DNA of 64,000 nt from Nosema muscidifuracis. Its lineage: Eukaryota > Microsporidia > Nosematidae. A program made the position numbers and the translations under genes. Shown piece after piece: positions 1-10,047 of the stretch (position 1 is the stretch's first letter; each line of letters opens with the position of its first letter). Where the stretch lies: assembly GCA_028335825.1 (NCBI GenBank), contig JAIOKI010000014.1:310001-374000 (forward strand), read 5' to 3'. The notes beneath the pieces are model-generated. The model did not search any database. It saw nothing but the letters and a program-made list of their open reading frames with translations, and was not told where the DNA came from.

Positions 1-2
1 CT

Positions 3-725
3 ACTATAGATTTAATCGATATATCTGATGAAAGTGATTTAGATGTTTCTAATGATAGTGATTTAGATGTTTCTGATGAAAGTAATTTAGATATTTCTAA
101 TGATAGTGATTTAGATGTTTCTAATAATCTGTCAAAAGATTCAACACATTTATTTTTAATTAACAGTGAGAATATAAAATTACAAGCTAATCACAATATT
201 ATCGACTTGATTAAAAAAAAAGTAAAAAAAATAAATCTTATTAAGAAAGATTATTCCATTTGGGTGTGTTCTATCCGCAATATAATAAAAAAGATAGAAG
301 ATTTTACAACTTTTGTTTATACAACGAATTTACCTTTGGATTTGAAAAATGAAATAGATGAATATCTTTGCAATATCATAAAATTTCTATCACGATATTT
401 TAGTAAAAGAACAAATCCAAGATTAAAATTAAGAAGTGATATAATTAACCAATATAAATTTATAAAGGAGAGAATAGATTTTTTGAAAATTTTATACAAT
501 GTATTTCCAATTAATATGATAGATGAGGATTTATTAGATGAAAATATTTTAAATTGTCTTAATTTGAGGGATTATAAAAATTATATTAAAAAATGTAAAC
601 ATTTAGAACGCAATTTAAAATATATTCATAGAAATACGATGATAAACATAGAGAAACATAATAACGTTCTTTTAAGTTTGCGCAAAATTTCTAAAATAAT
701 AAGAAATAAACAACATTTAAAATAA
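3..725 (+). CDS. C-terminal part of an unknown protein with Asp/Ser-rich repeats (5' end outside window)
   Basis: The frame is open from the first bases of the window, so the gene starts upstream and only about 240 residues are seen. An ATG is not needed inside the window; a TTG near base 207 is just an internal codon. The first 45 residues are a degenerate repeat of about eight residues, roughly SDLDVSND or SDESNLDI. The remaining 170 residues are Lys/Ile/Asn-rich and look helical, with no signal peptide or membrane segment. I do not recognise the family. An acidic repeat region followed by a helical domain suggests a nuclear or scaffolding protein, but that is inference only. The next gene is convergent and lies 1.4 kb away. 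Confidence 0.6.
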   Translation, partial: TIDLIDISDESDLDVSNDSDLDVSDESNLDISNDSDLDVSNNLSKDSTHLFLINSENIKLQANHNIIDLIKKKVKKINLIKKDYSIWVCSIRNIIKKIEDFTTFVYTTNLPLDLKNEIDEYLCNIIKFLSRYFSKRTNPRLKLRSDIINQYKFIKERIDFLKILYNVFPINMIDEDLLDENILNCLNLRDYKNYIKKCKHLERNLKYIHRNTMINIEKHNNVLLSLRKISKIIRNKQHLK

Positions 726-2125
726 CTTTTTTTTGTTAAGTAATAACTATATTTATTTTTTTATGACGAATTTTCGATTTTTTGTCATTTTTTTAAATAT
801 CTTAAAAATTACAAAGAATCACATCATTTTTTTGAATTTGAGAATATTTCATTTATAATGTTATTTCAAAATAAAGTAAATACTTTTTTGTTGATCAAAT
901 ATCAGTAATTTTAGACAAATGTATATGAAATATTTTTTCTGAAAAAACCTATGTTTCCAAATAGCTCTATAAGTTATATCAAAACAAAATTTGATAAAGT
1001 CTTAAAGATGTTATGATAAAATAGAAGCATACCCAATATAAATAGATGAAAAGACAGATCTAAAATGGTACTTTATAAGTTTTATTGTTATAAGCAAATA
1101 TAATCCCTATTTGGTTTTTTTATTTAATTTATTCATAAATGAATAAGTGTCAAAAATATCAGTAAATGAGAATTTGAAAATATAAAAAAATAAAAATATT
1201 TATTGGGAAAATAAAATCAGTATAGAAGAAAAATCACCCGATCACCAAAATCTTCACTGAGAAAACAAACATCAATAGTGCGCTTTATGGCCTCGCTTTT
1301 AGGAGAAAATATCGTTCTTTTGCGACTACTTAAAGTCATAGCCATGAAGGCTAAAACCTGTCAAAAGACAGGTAGGAACGTATCGCCTAGCTCAATATAC
1401 AAATTAAGAGCACAACTCAGTCCAGCGAATTAATTAGAAAATATTAAATTTAAAGTAATAAAAATTAGCTTATGGGTTTGAGAAATCTTAGGACCAAGGT
1501 AAAATCAGTCTTTATTGTAGACCAAGTTATTAATTTATTAAACTAGAAATATAATAAAAAGTATATATCTGAATAAATAATATAATATAATTTAGATATT
1601 GACTATCAATAATTTATTAGAATGAATTAAGATGTAGGAAATTTTTAATATTTAGGCTTAGCACTACTTAATAAGAGTATTTAAATATTAAGATAAATGC
1701 CATGAGTTTGACAATCTCTTGTTGATTTATTAAGCTATATAATTTTATAATTTCTTTGTTTGTAGTAACTGTTTAAGGTTATCTAACAAGCATTATACAA
1801 AATTTAAAAGATCAGTAAAAATTTTAATGAGACATATAAATTTATAACAATTTGATGATAAAATTATTTAGTTAAAAAAAGTATCAGTAAAGCGCTCGTA
1901 TACCTTTTTTCGAAGATAGTTCGTGAAATCACTCATTAAGATAATTCAGAGAAAAATTTCTTTCGGTACAACTTAAAATAATTAATAAATTTTGTAATAT
2001 TATTTTTTTTCTAAAATGAAGAACAAAAAAGAAATTTAATTATTTTTATTATAAAAATGCCTTAATTTTTAACAAAACCTAAATTTTTAAACAATTCTTT
2101 ATTTTTAATTATCTTAAATATTGAA
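726..2125. other. Gene-poor spacer with a GC-richer relic
   Basis: No convincing gene is present in this 1.4 kb. Most of it is AT-rich with stops in all frames. Two patches are visibly richer in G+C: about 1220-1440 (listed separately) and about 1885-1975. They look like remnants of something that once had coding composition or came from elsewhere. No terminal repeats or tRNA were found. Confidence 0.5.
1217..1345 (-). pseudogene. Short open fragment in GC-richer island, possible relic gene or element
   Basis: On the minus strand a 42-codon frame begins MAMTLSSRKRTIFSPKSEAI and continues with normal-looking amino-acid usage. Its base composition is richer in G+C than anything nearby. It lacks the CCC start signal. 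Just upstream, at 1357-1372, is a perfect 6-bp hairpin (CCTGTC, AAAA loop, GACAGG). The fragment is far too short for a known domain. It may be a remnant of a transposase or of a lost gene; I cannot assign a family. Confidence 0.25.
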
Positions 2126-5100
2126 TTAATAAATATCCCAGCAATATATTTTTTCATTTAAAACATTAAACGCATGAAAAATTTGATCTTCAAATAATTC
2201 GATTTCTACTTGTAATTGCTGTGGTGATATAAATTTCCTCATACTTTGACTGGTAATAGATCTAACTTCATTAATTAAATCATAAAATGTAGAAATATTT
2301 CCATTATCATATTTAGATATAATTTCTATATATTTATTACTGTCTTCAAATCTCTGTAATAATAATTTTATCATCTCACTGCTACTTACTTTTTTCTTAA
2401 AATTTTGTAAATATTTGTCAAATTCTTGTGTTTTTTTAAGTAGTTTTTTTGCAGTGCATACTATCTCTGAATCATTCTGATTAAAATGACAACAATTTTT
2501 TATTATTTGTTTTATATCTCCATAGAATGATTCTACTGTAGAATATTTTATCATTTTTTTCTGAACTATATCCAAACACATAGGAGATCGTACTATATCA
2601 AGATAAGCATCTAACCCAGTTATATTAACAGGTCTAATAAAAGATACAAATTTCTCATTAAGATAAATCTTATTTAAAAAATCTACACAATAATTTCTTA
2701 AAGCAGCTGATAAAGGATGAATAAATGAAGGAATTGCATAAGTTTCATAATACTTAATTTCAAATGTATCGAATAATTTCTTGGCTATATTAAATGTTCT
2801 TGATCCATATTGAGAATAAGAAAGTGCAAATACAAGTGATCTCTCCATTTCTTTACATATCTTTTTATACTTAGATTCATTATTAACATGTACTTCTATT
2901 TCTTTAAATGTTTTAGGTCTCCAATCAAAGAAACTATTTGTTTTATTTTTGAAAATTACCTTATTAACCTGTTTAATAGAAAGATTGCTTATTGTACCAT
3001 AAAATAATCTTCTTGTGATTAAATCATTATTACTAATTTGATAAGATGTCTTTTTAGACGAATAAAATTCATTTAGTGAATTAATTTCTTCTTTTCTTTT
3101 TCTACCTCTTTTTTTCTTATCATAATCTACTAAAGAATAATCAGAAAGATGAGCTACAGATAAACGAATTTTAGAACGTACTGTAAATCTCAATTTGTAT
3201 TCATCATACCTGTATACTCTAGGAATATAAGAATTTGTATAATTAATTGGTGCTTTTCTCTTTTCTGAATATAAACTTTCTTCACTATTTAAAAAATCTT
3301 CAATTGGGTTCTTTGTAGGTGGAAGATTATGAAGTGGAATTAAAGGATATTTTTTTACATAATAATTATCATTATCATCATGGTAATCTAAATCAGGAGA
3401 TAATCTTTCATTATACATACTAGTAGAATCACTAATACCAGATTTAGATGATAGAGATGAAGATTTCTTTGGATCACTTAAATATAAATTATTATTGTAA
3501 GATTCATTATCATTTCTACCCAAAGAATTTTCAAATTCAATCTTTCCAAATTGTCTATCAAAATCTCTTTCTTCTAATTTTTGTGTTTTACACGTATCAA
3601 TAAAATTTTCAGTTTCTTCACTATTATCGTCATCTAACAAAAATTTTTCAATATCATTCTTTCTAACATTTGATTGTTCATTAATACTCAATGAATTTTG
3701 ATTAGAAAGACTAAAAATATTCATTGAATTAGGATATGATATATTAGAAGATTCATGATCTATATTATTGTAATTATCTGTGGGCAAATGACTTGGTTCT
3801 GAATTATTATAATTATCTGTATTTTTAGAATATAATTCCTCATATTTATTATCAAATTCAGGCTCTAAATAACTATAAACTTCACTAAATGAACCAGAAT
3901 CAGATTTTTTAGAATTTTCAGATACGACATTTCTAAATTCTTCAAATATTTTATTAATTGTAGATTTTTTATCATTTGAAAAGTCATTTTCATAATTTAC
4001 AAGTTTTGTAAAATTATCATTATTTTTTGATAAATTCAAGCTTGAAAAATCATTGCTAGAATGTTCAGTATTTTTTGACAAATTTGTATTAAATCCATTT
4101 TCAATTGTATAATAAAAAGAAGGAATATTTGATAATTCTTCGAATTTTAACATTTCTTCTAAATTATTATCTTCTAAACGAGTATTTTTTATTTCTGATG
4201 ATAAATCTTGTTTTTCTTCATTTGTTACATTCTTTGTATTTACTTTGTTGGATTCAAACTTAACTTCTGTCTTAGAATTTTGTATTAATTGATCTTTTTT
4301 TAATGTATTATTAATAAGCTTTTTTTCAAGAATAATATTTTCTTTTTTCGGTTTAGATAATTTTAAAAGATAATTTTCTGTCAGTAATTGAATTTTCATT
4401 TCTTTAAAATTTTTAAGACGAATTTTTAAAACTTTTTGTTCATTGATATTAATATCTGATCCTATTTTAAGCATATAAAACTTGTCATTAAAATTATTTT
4501 TACATAATTCAATAATTTTTTCATTGTAATCTTTTGCTGATACATCTTTATTATCAAAGAACATCATAATTTCATTAATCTTAATTTTAAATTCTTTATC
4601 ATATGGATTAAGCAATACTAAATTTTTGATTTCAGTTTGATATTTTTTCAATTCATTTTTTGTTTCAATACTTCTAATTCCAAACAAATTAATCCAAGAA
4701 TCTAAAATTATTAACTTAATAAACATTGTATCATTTTTCAAAACATCTAATAAATAATCAATTACATCAGAAGATTCATTATACAAAAGTATTAGCATAA
4801 TAAATGCAGCTTTTCTTATTTTTAAAGAATTTGGGTAACGAGAAAAATTAATTAAAGTTTCCTTTTTCATTCCTATGCAACCATATATGCTTAATCTTCC
4901 AAGTAAATAAATTGTAGCTTCAGTTATAATATTTTTATGAGATGGAAATATCATATCCATAATTCTGTATCTTTCTACTTCTTCTAATGCATCATTTATA
5001 AATTTACTTTTTTCATCAACATTTTCAACTTTTTTTGTTTCTGACTCAAAAATAACATTTTCTGAATTATCTTCGTCAAAGATTTCTTTTAAATCATCTG

Positions 5101-7378
5101 AACTATTATCATCAAAATCGTATTCTTTTGAAAAATCTTCTTTTGGTTTTATAGTAGGTTCGATTTCAATATTTTTCGTATTAAATACTTCATATTCTTG
5201 CTTTTGATTATTATCAGGTAAATTAGTAAATTGTAATGCTAGAATAGGTCTACTTAAATTTTCAATAACTGAAGCTATGTACCATGAATCATTGTAGGAA
5301 TTAGCAGAGTTATCATTAAATTTCAATATATTTATAATAAATGAACATACTACATTAGCTGAAGATACATCTCTTCCATTATAATTCTTAATTAAAAACG
5401 GATCTGTTAATGATAAAGCTCTTACACAGTGTTTCTGTAAAAAATAATTTACAAACATAAATTCATTTGGTTTAACCACTGTAGAAGATTGTACGAAATA
5501 TTTCTTAGTAAAAAATTGAATTAGTCTTTGAAATCCTACAAAATTTTCAATATTAATTCTTGAAAGAATGTACATAACTTTTATTCTTACCTTGTAAAAT
5601 ACATGAGAATTATCTAAAATTCTTTCCAATACTTCACAAATCTGAATTGATGGACTTTTTGATAATTGATCTAAAGCTTCTAACTGACCAATCACATTTT
5701 TATCTAATGCTTGTTCAATGTACATATAATCAGGTTGTTCTATCACACTATCTAAAATATGTTCTCTTTTTGGATCAACTCTCATCCATAATAATGGCAT
5801 AACTTCATCTTCTTCTTCATCAACCTTTTTTCTTTTCTTTGTTCTAATATGATAATAAAAATAATTATTTTGTAAAGGATTAAAAGCATGTTCAAAACAA
5901 CCTTCTACTTCATAAGACATCAAAGTAACATTTCCTAAAATCTTTTCATTTCGATTAATAATTTTACTTGTAGGTTCTTGTAAAATTTTAAAATCAACTT
6001 TGTTCTTTTTAGTATCGATCGTAAATTTAAAATTAATTTTTACAAGTCCTGGTTTAAAAACATAGAACTCAAAAAATTGTCTCATATCTTTATCTGTAAT
6101 ATCCTTAATTAAAGATAAAAAATCAGCCGAAAAATTATTTCCAATACAATTCCTTTTTTCTATTAAAAAATGACATATTTTTTCAAGAAAAGCTTTACTC
6201 AAATTACTTTCTAATGTATGAAATACTAATCGAGATTTCTTAATAAAAAATTCTGAATTATAAGACATAATATCTCTTTTTTCATCACAAAGAGGAAGTT
6301 CATATATATCATTAGCTATTACAAAATCTTTATCATTTTTATATTGATACAAAAATTCATTATTTCCTAACAATATTCGTACACAATAATCTTCGAGATA
6401 TCCTTTGAGTCCACAAAATATCCAATAATCTGTTAAATCCTCATAATGAACATGAAAATAAAATATTTGAGAAGCAACTATTTCTGCTATTATTCTTTTT
6501 ATAATAAACTTAGGTTCAATATCATTAAATGTTGCTATATAAGATATATTGTAAATTGCTACATCAAGTGAATGTGTCTTATCAATTTCAAGTAGTGTAA
6601 AAAGAACGTTTAGAGATTCTAACGGATAAGGCATTTGAATAAAATATTCTGCATATTTTATAATATTAGAGAAATCTTCAATAATTTCATTCATAGGATC
6701 TTTTAATTGATTCATATTAAGTGGACAAAATATTATTTTTTTATAATCACCATTAAAAATCTCAAATCTATCATAAGTACCAACAGAAAAATTTAAAAAT
6801 CCTGAACAAGCATTTTCAACCACATATGAAGAAATTGAAAGATCATCTTCTTCTACAAAATTTTTCAAAACACCAGGTGAAATAATTTTTAATTCTTCGA
6901 GTGAAGAAAAAATATAGACCAATTCCCATTTATATGATTGAGAGGTTTCAATGCTAGGAAATATTCCTGAACTGTTATTTGATTTATTAACAGTAACTAT
7001 CTCCTTATGTTTATCATTTTCAGATACAGGTTGATAAAACAAAACATCTGTGTTATATTCATTAAGTTTATATTCTATTTTTATCTTTAAATTGCAATTA
7101 ATAAATTCTTCTTTTAAACGTATATTAAGATAATCAGAAGTTGAGTTTTGAAATAAAAATTTATCATCAACCTTATCTTTTAAATATTCTATTGTTATAG
7201 TAGCTGTTAATATAATTTCAGATTCATTATAAACAATAACAGCAGTAATTTCTAATGCAGAAAACTTGTAACGTATTAATAAGTCTGTTCCAGTATTTAA
7301 ATATGTTTCTATGTATCCTTTATATTCGTTTTGATTCAAATCGACGTAGTAAACATTCTTCTGTTTAGAAATGTTCAT
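2126..7378 (-). CDS. TAF2: TFIID subunit TAF2-like protein with C-terminal bromodomain
   Basis: The start is the ATG at 7376-7378, six bases after a CCCC block, giving 1750 residues; a longer reading from an upstream TTG is not needed. Residues 1 to about 600 resemble the inactive M1-aminopeptidase-like fold of TAF2, including a stretch matching the TAF2 'A..FF..W.D.WVLKGISGY' region (here DYWIFCGLKGYLEDYC), with no HEXXH zinc site. HEAT-like helical repeats follow to about 950. A long Asn/Ser/Asp-rich linker spans about 1000-1450. Residues about 1560-1660 form a bromodomain, with RPVN, a DIVRSPMCLDIV segment and the acetyl-lysine-binding Asn in HFNQND (near residue 1633). TAF2 helps TFIID bind core promoters. 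Yeast and animal TAF2 lack a bromodomain, so this fusion is unusual. A convergent or unrelated bromodomain factor is unlikely because the frame is continuous. Confidence 0.82.
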   Translation of the reverse strand: MNISKQKNVYYVDLNQNEYKGYIETYLNTGTDLLIRYKFSALEITAVIVYNESEIILTATITIEYLKDKVDDKFLFQNSTSDYLNIRLKEEFINCNLKIKIEYKLNEYNTDVLFYQPVSENDKHKEIVTVNKSNNSSGIFPSIETSQSYKWELVYIFSSLEELKIISPGVLKNFVEEDDLSISSYVVENACSGFLNFSVGTYDRFEIFNGDYKKIIFCPLNMNQLKDPMNEIIEDFSNIIKYAEYFIQMPYPLESLNVLFTLLEIDKTHSLDVAIYNISYIATFNDIEPKFIIKRIIAEIVASQIFYFHVHYEDLTDYWIFCGLKGYLEDYCVRILLGNNEFLYQYKNDKDFVIANDIYELPLCDEKRDIMSYNSEFFIKKSRLVFHTLESNLSKAFLEKICHFLIEKRNCIGNNFSADFLSLIKDITDKDMRQFFEFYVFKPGLVKINFKFTIDTKKNKVDFKILQEPTSKIINRNEKILGNVTLMSYEVEGCFEHAFNPLQNNYFYYHIRTKKRKKVDEEEDEVMPLLWMRVDPKREHILDSVIEQPDYMYIEQALDKNVIGQLEALDQLSKSPSIQICEVLERILDNSHVFYKVRIKVMYILSRINIENFVGFQRLIQFFTKKYFVQSSTVVKPNEFMFVNYFLQKHCVRALSLTDPFLIKNYNGRDVSSANVVCSFIINILKFNDNSANSYNDSWYIASVIENLSRPILALQFTNLPDNNQKQEYEVFNTKNIEIEPTIKPKEDFSKEYDFDDNSSDDLKEIFDEDNSENVIFESETKKVENVDEKSKFINDALEEVERYRIMDMIFPSHKNIITEATIYLLGRLSIYGCIGMKKETLINFSRYPNSLKIRKAAFIMLILLYNESSDVIDYLLDVLKNDTMFIKLIILDSWINLFGIRSIETKNELKKYQTEIKNLVLLNPYDKEFKIKINEIMMFFDNKDVSAKDYNEKIIELCKNNFNDKFYMLKIGSDININEQKVLKIRLKNFKEMKIQLLTENYLLKLSKPKKENIILEKKLINNTLKKDQLIQNSKTEVKFESNKVNTKNVTNEEKQDLSSEIKNTRLEDNNLEEMLKFEELSNIPSFYYTIENGFNTNLSKNTEHSSNDFSSLNLSKNNDNFTKLVNYENDFSNDKKSTINKIFEEFRNVVSENSKKSDSGSFSEVYSYLEPEFDNKYEELYSKNTDNYNNSEPSHLPTDNYNNIDHESSNISYPNSMNIFSLSNQNSLSINEQSNVRKNDIEKFLLDDDNSEETENFIDTCKTQKLEERDFDRQFGKIEFENSLGRNDNESYNNNLYLSDPKKSSSLSSKSGISDSTSMYNERLSPDLDYHDDNDNYYVKKYPLIPLHNLPPTKNPIEDFLNSEESLYSEKRKAPINYTNSYIPRVYRYDEYKLRFTVRSKIRLSVAHLSDYSLVDYDKKKRGRKRKEEINSLNEFYSSKKTSYQISNNDLITRRLFYGTISNLSIKQVNKVIFKNKTNSFFDWRPKTFKEIEVHVNNESKYKKICKEMERSLVFALSYSQYGSRTFNIAKKLFDTFEIKYYETYAIPSFIHPLSAALRNYCVDFLNKIYLNEKFVSFIRPVNITGLDAYLDIVRSPMCLDIVQKKMIKYSTVESFYGDIKQIIKNCCHFNQNDSEIVCTAKKLLKKTQEFDKYLQNFKKKVSSSEMIKLLLQRFEDSNKYIEIISKYDNGNISTFYDLINEVRSITSQSMRKFISPQQLQVEIELFEDQIFHAFNVLNEKIYCWDIY

Positions 7379-8256
7379 TTTTTGGGGTAAAAAATAACAC
7401 AAAAGAATTTTGTTTGGAATTAATTTTCCAACAGATTATGAAACAAAAGTAGAGTAAGAAGAATATTATTTTTTTAATTTTTATGCTTATTTTTATTTTT
7501 ATAGTTGTCAAAATTAAAAAATATTTTATAGTCACTTATAATTTTATTAAATATTTGTTCTTTAAGAATTTAATTTTAAGGATATGATTAATAAATTTAT
7601 TTAAATTAGTTTTACAAGGATATGATCAGCAATTTATTATTTAAGAATTTAAATTAAAAATATGATTAGTAATTTTTTAAATTAGTTTTACAAGGATATG
7701 ATTAGTAAACTTTTAAATTATTTTCACAAGGAGATGATCAGAATTTATTCTTTAGGAATTTAAATTAAAAATATGATTAGTAATTTTTTTATTCATCGAT
7801 ACGCTTTATAAAAAATCTTAAATTTTTCATGTTTACATTAAAATTTATAAAAATTCTTAATTTTTAAAATTATAATAAGGTTTCACAAATAAATAGAAAT
7901 TATCAATGAGCATATAATATTAAGTTTATGAATTAACAATTTATATCATATTTTACAAATTTATTTAAGAAGATACTTAGAATATTTTAATTTAAAATCT
8001 AATATATTTATATAAGATTTTTAAATTAAATTTGTTAGATAATCTTTTAAATTATTTTTATTTTGATTTTCTAGCAGAGATGAATATTTTATTTAATCTA
8101 CTATTCTATTATTTTTAAAATTTTTAAATAAAGAAAAATAATAAAATTATTTTTGATTTGTTGATCAGATGATGATACATTTGAAAGAAAATCTATAAAA
8201 TATTTATGTTATATTTCTATTTTTCAGTATTAAATATTTTTTTGTTTACACCCCTC
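7379..8256. other. Divergent spacer between TAF2 and SEC61 with imperfect repeats
   Basis: AT-rich spacer separating divergent genes. From about 7560 to 7790 a unit containing AAGGATATGATTAGTAA and a TTAGGAATTTAAATTAAAA-like block recurs three to four times, with divergence between copies. No gene was seen in the rest. The CCCC block at 8251-8254 belongs to the SEC61 start. Confidence 0.5.
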
Positions 8257-9702
8257 ATGACATGTAAGTGCAAATCAAATAATTTAGTCAATGTATTACA
8301 TATGATAAAACCACTACTATCTTTCATACCAGATGTTGTACAGCCTTCAAGACAAATCACTTTCCAAGAGAAGTTCATTTGGACCACCTTAGCAATTCTT
8401 ATTTATATGATAGCTTCACAGGTTCCATTATTTGGTATTATAGCAAGTGAACAAGCTGATCCATTTTATTGGATGAGAATGATGATGGCTTCTAATAGAG
8501 GAACCTTGATGGATTTAGGAATTTCTCCAGTAGTTACAGCTTCTATGATTATGCAATTCTTTACTACCTCAGAACTTATTAAAGTTGATTTTGGTATTAA
8601 AGAAGATAAAATTTTACATGGAGCAGCTACTAGACTTATTTCATTAATTATGACTTTAGGACAGGCTATTGTTCAAGTTTATACCGGATTTTATGGTCAA
8701 CCTAAAGATTTGGGAATAACTTATTGTATTCTTCTTATTTTACAGTTAACTTTTTCTGGTATTATTATTATTTTATTAGATGAACTTCTTCAGAAAGGAT
8801 ATGGATTAGGAAATGGTGTCAATTTATTTATAGCAGCTAATGTTTGTGAGAATATTGTCTGGAAAGCTTTCAGTCCTAAAGTATTTTTTACTGGTAGAGG
8901 AATTGAGTTTGAAGGATCTATCATAGCTTTCTTCCATTTACTTTTTGTAAGAAATAATAAGTTTGCTGCTTTGTATGAAGTTTTCTTTAGACAGAATTTA
9001 CCAAATTTATTCTCATTTACTTCCACTGTTATTTTATTTGCATTCGTTATTTATTTACAAGGATTAAGAGTTGAACTTACCACAGAATCTACTCAAGTAA
9101 GAGGACAAACTGGAAAATACCCTATTAAGCTTTTATATACAAGTACTATGCCTATTATTATCCAAAATTATATCGTATCTCATTTCTGTACTATTTCAAG
9201 ATTATTGTATAAATGGTATCCAACTAATAAATTTGTTAGAGCTTTGGGTATTTGGGATACTGTAGGAACAGGAAGAATGCATCCATTGAAAGGAATTTCA
9301 TATTACATTTTTCCACCTGAAAGTATTTTTGATGCTTATCATAAACCTTTCTACTTTTTGGTGTACATAATTATGACATTTGTATCTTGTTCTCTTCTTA
9401 GTAGAGCTTGGATTGATGTATCAGATTCAACTCCAGCACAAGCAGCCAATCAACTTAAAAGAAACAGAATGACCCTGAAAGGAGTAAGAGAATCTAATGT
9501 ACAATTTGTATTTTCTAAATATATTCCAACTGCTGCTTTATTAGGAGGATTCTTTACATCTCTAGTAGTACTACTATCAAACTTACTTGATACTATTGGA
9601 AGTGGTACAAATGTTTTCCTTGCTACTTCAATAATTTATCAATATTTAGAATTATTTGCTAAAGAGACAGCTAGACAAAGTGGAATGTCTTTTATTGAAT
9701 AA
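8257..9702 (+). CDS. SEC61A: Protein transport protein SEC61 subunit alpha (one intron, 8264-8287)
   Basis: Pore subunit of the ER translocon. The ATG at 8257 follows CACCCCTC. Exon 1 is only ATGACAT. A 24-nt intron (GTAAGT...ATTTAG) at 8264-8287 joins it to exon 2 at 8288. The spliced start reads MTFNVLHMIKPLLSFIPDVV, which aligns with the usual SEC61 N-terminus (FLEVIKPFCVILPEI in animals); unspliced reading gives the odd insert CKCKSNNL. Family hallmarks follow: PLFGI, DPFYWMR, ASNRGTLMDLGISPVVT, the GYGLGNGVNLFI segment and about ten membrane spans, with length near the family norm (473 residues spliced). The intron length is a multiple of three, so the frame is open either way. An ATG at 8206 is upstream of the CCCC signal and is not used here. 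Confidence 0.95.
   Translation: MTCKCKSNNLVNVLHMIKPLLSFIPDVVQPSRQITFQEKFIWTTLAILIYMIASQVPLFGIIASEQADPFYWMRMMMASNRGTLMDLGISPVVTASMIMQFFTTSELIKVDFGIKEDKILHGAATRLISLIMTLGQAIVQVYTGFYGQPKDLGITYCILLILQLTFSGIIIILLDELLQKGYGLGNGVNLFIAANVCENIVWKAFSPKVFFTGRGIEFEGSIIAFFHLLFVRNNKFAALYEVFFRQNLPNLFSFTSTVILFAFVIYLQGLRVELTTESTQVRGQTGKYPIKLLYTSTMPIIIQNYIVSHFCTISRLLYKWYPTNKFVRALGIWDTVGTGRMHPLKGISYYIFPPESIFDAYHKPFYFLVYIIMTFVSCSLLSRAWIDVSDSTPAQAANQLKRNRMTLKGVRESNVQFVFSKYIPTAALLGGFFTSLVVLLSNLLDTIGSGTNVFLATSIIYQYLELFAKETARQSGMSFIE
8264..8287 (+). other. Candidate 24-nt spliceosomal intron in SEC61
   Basis: The segment begins GTAAGTG and ends AAATAATTTAG. The 5' site is the canonical GTAAGT. The TAAT just before TTTAG would serve as a branch site fused to the acceptor, as in other very short microsporidian introns. 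It lies seven bases after the start codon, the typical place in these genomes. Removal restores similarity to SEC61 N-termini. Established knowledge: I recall SEC61 as one of the intron-bearing genes in Encephalitozoon. Confidence 0.7.
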
Positions 9703-10047
9703 ATCTTCTATTTTTAATTTGTAAAATAACATTAAGTTTTTATTATTTGTAAATTTTAAATGAAAAATTTTATATTTTGTAATGCATCATTAATAAAAAT
9801 GTAGATATCAAACTGGCAAATTAATTAGTATTCAAAATGAAAAAATTTATTATATTTGTAATGCTTCATTTAAAAAATTGTAGATATCAAACTGACAAAC
9901 TAATTAAAATTCAAAAGGAAAGATTTTATATTTGTAATGCTTCATTTAAAAAATTGTAAATTTTAAATAAAAAACTTGTTAATATAAACGCTTCTTCATT
10001 TAAAAATTATAACAAATTCTTTTCGGTATTTTTTTTTAGAATACCCC
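9703..10047. repeat. Three imperfect tandem repeats between SEC61 and KAE1
   Basis: A unit of roughly 80-90 bp recurs three times between about 9755 and 10010. Its core is TTTGTAATGCTTCATTTAAA followed by ATTGTAGATATCAAACTG. The third copy is degenerate. No ORF or RNA gene was recognised. Confidence 0.6.

Noticed and set aside
1240-1440. RNase P, SRP, U5 or U6 RNA in the GC-richer patch
   Set aside because: None of the conserved blocks of these RNAs could be found there; only one small hairpin is evident.
7379-7402. N-terminal extension of TAF2 from a TTG
   Set aside because: It reads through the CCCC start signal; the ATG at 7378 sits six bases after that signal.
8206-8256. Longer SEC61 reading from an ATG at 8206
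   Set aside because: It lies upstream of the CACCCCTC signal and would add a hydrophobic stretch unlike SEC61; the ATG at 8257 plus a 24-nt intron fits the family better.
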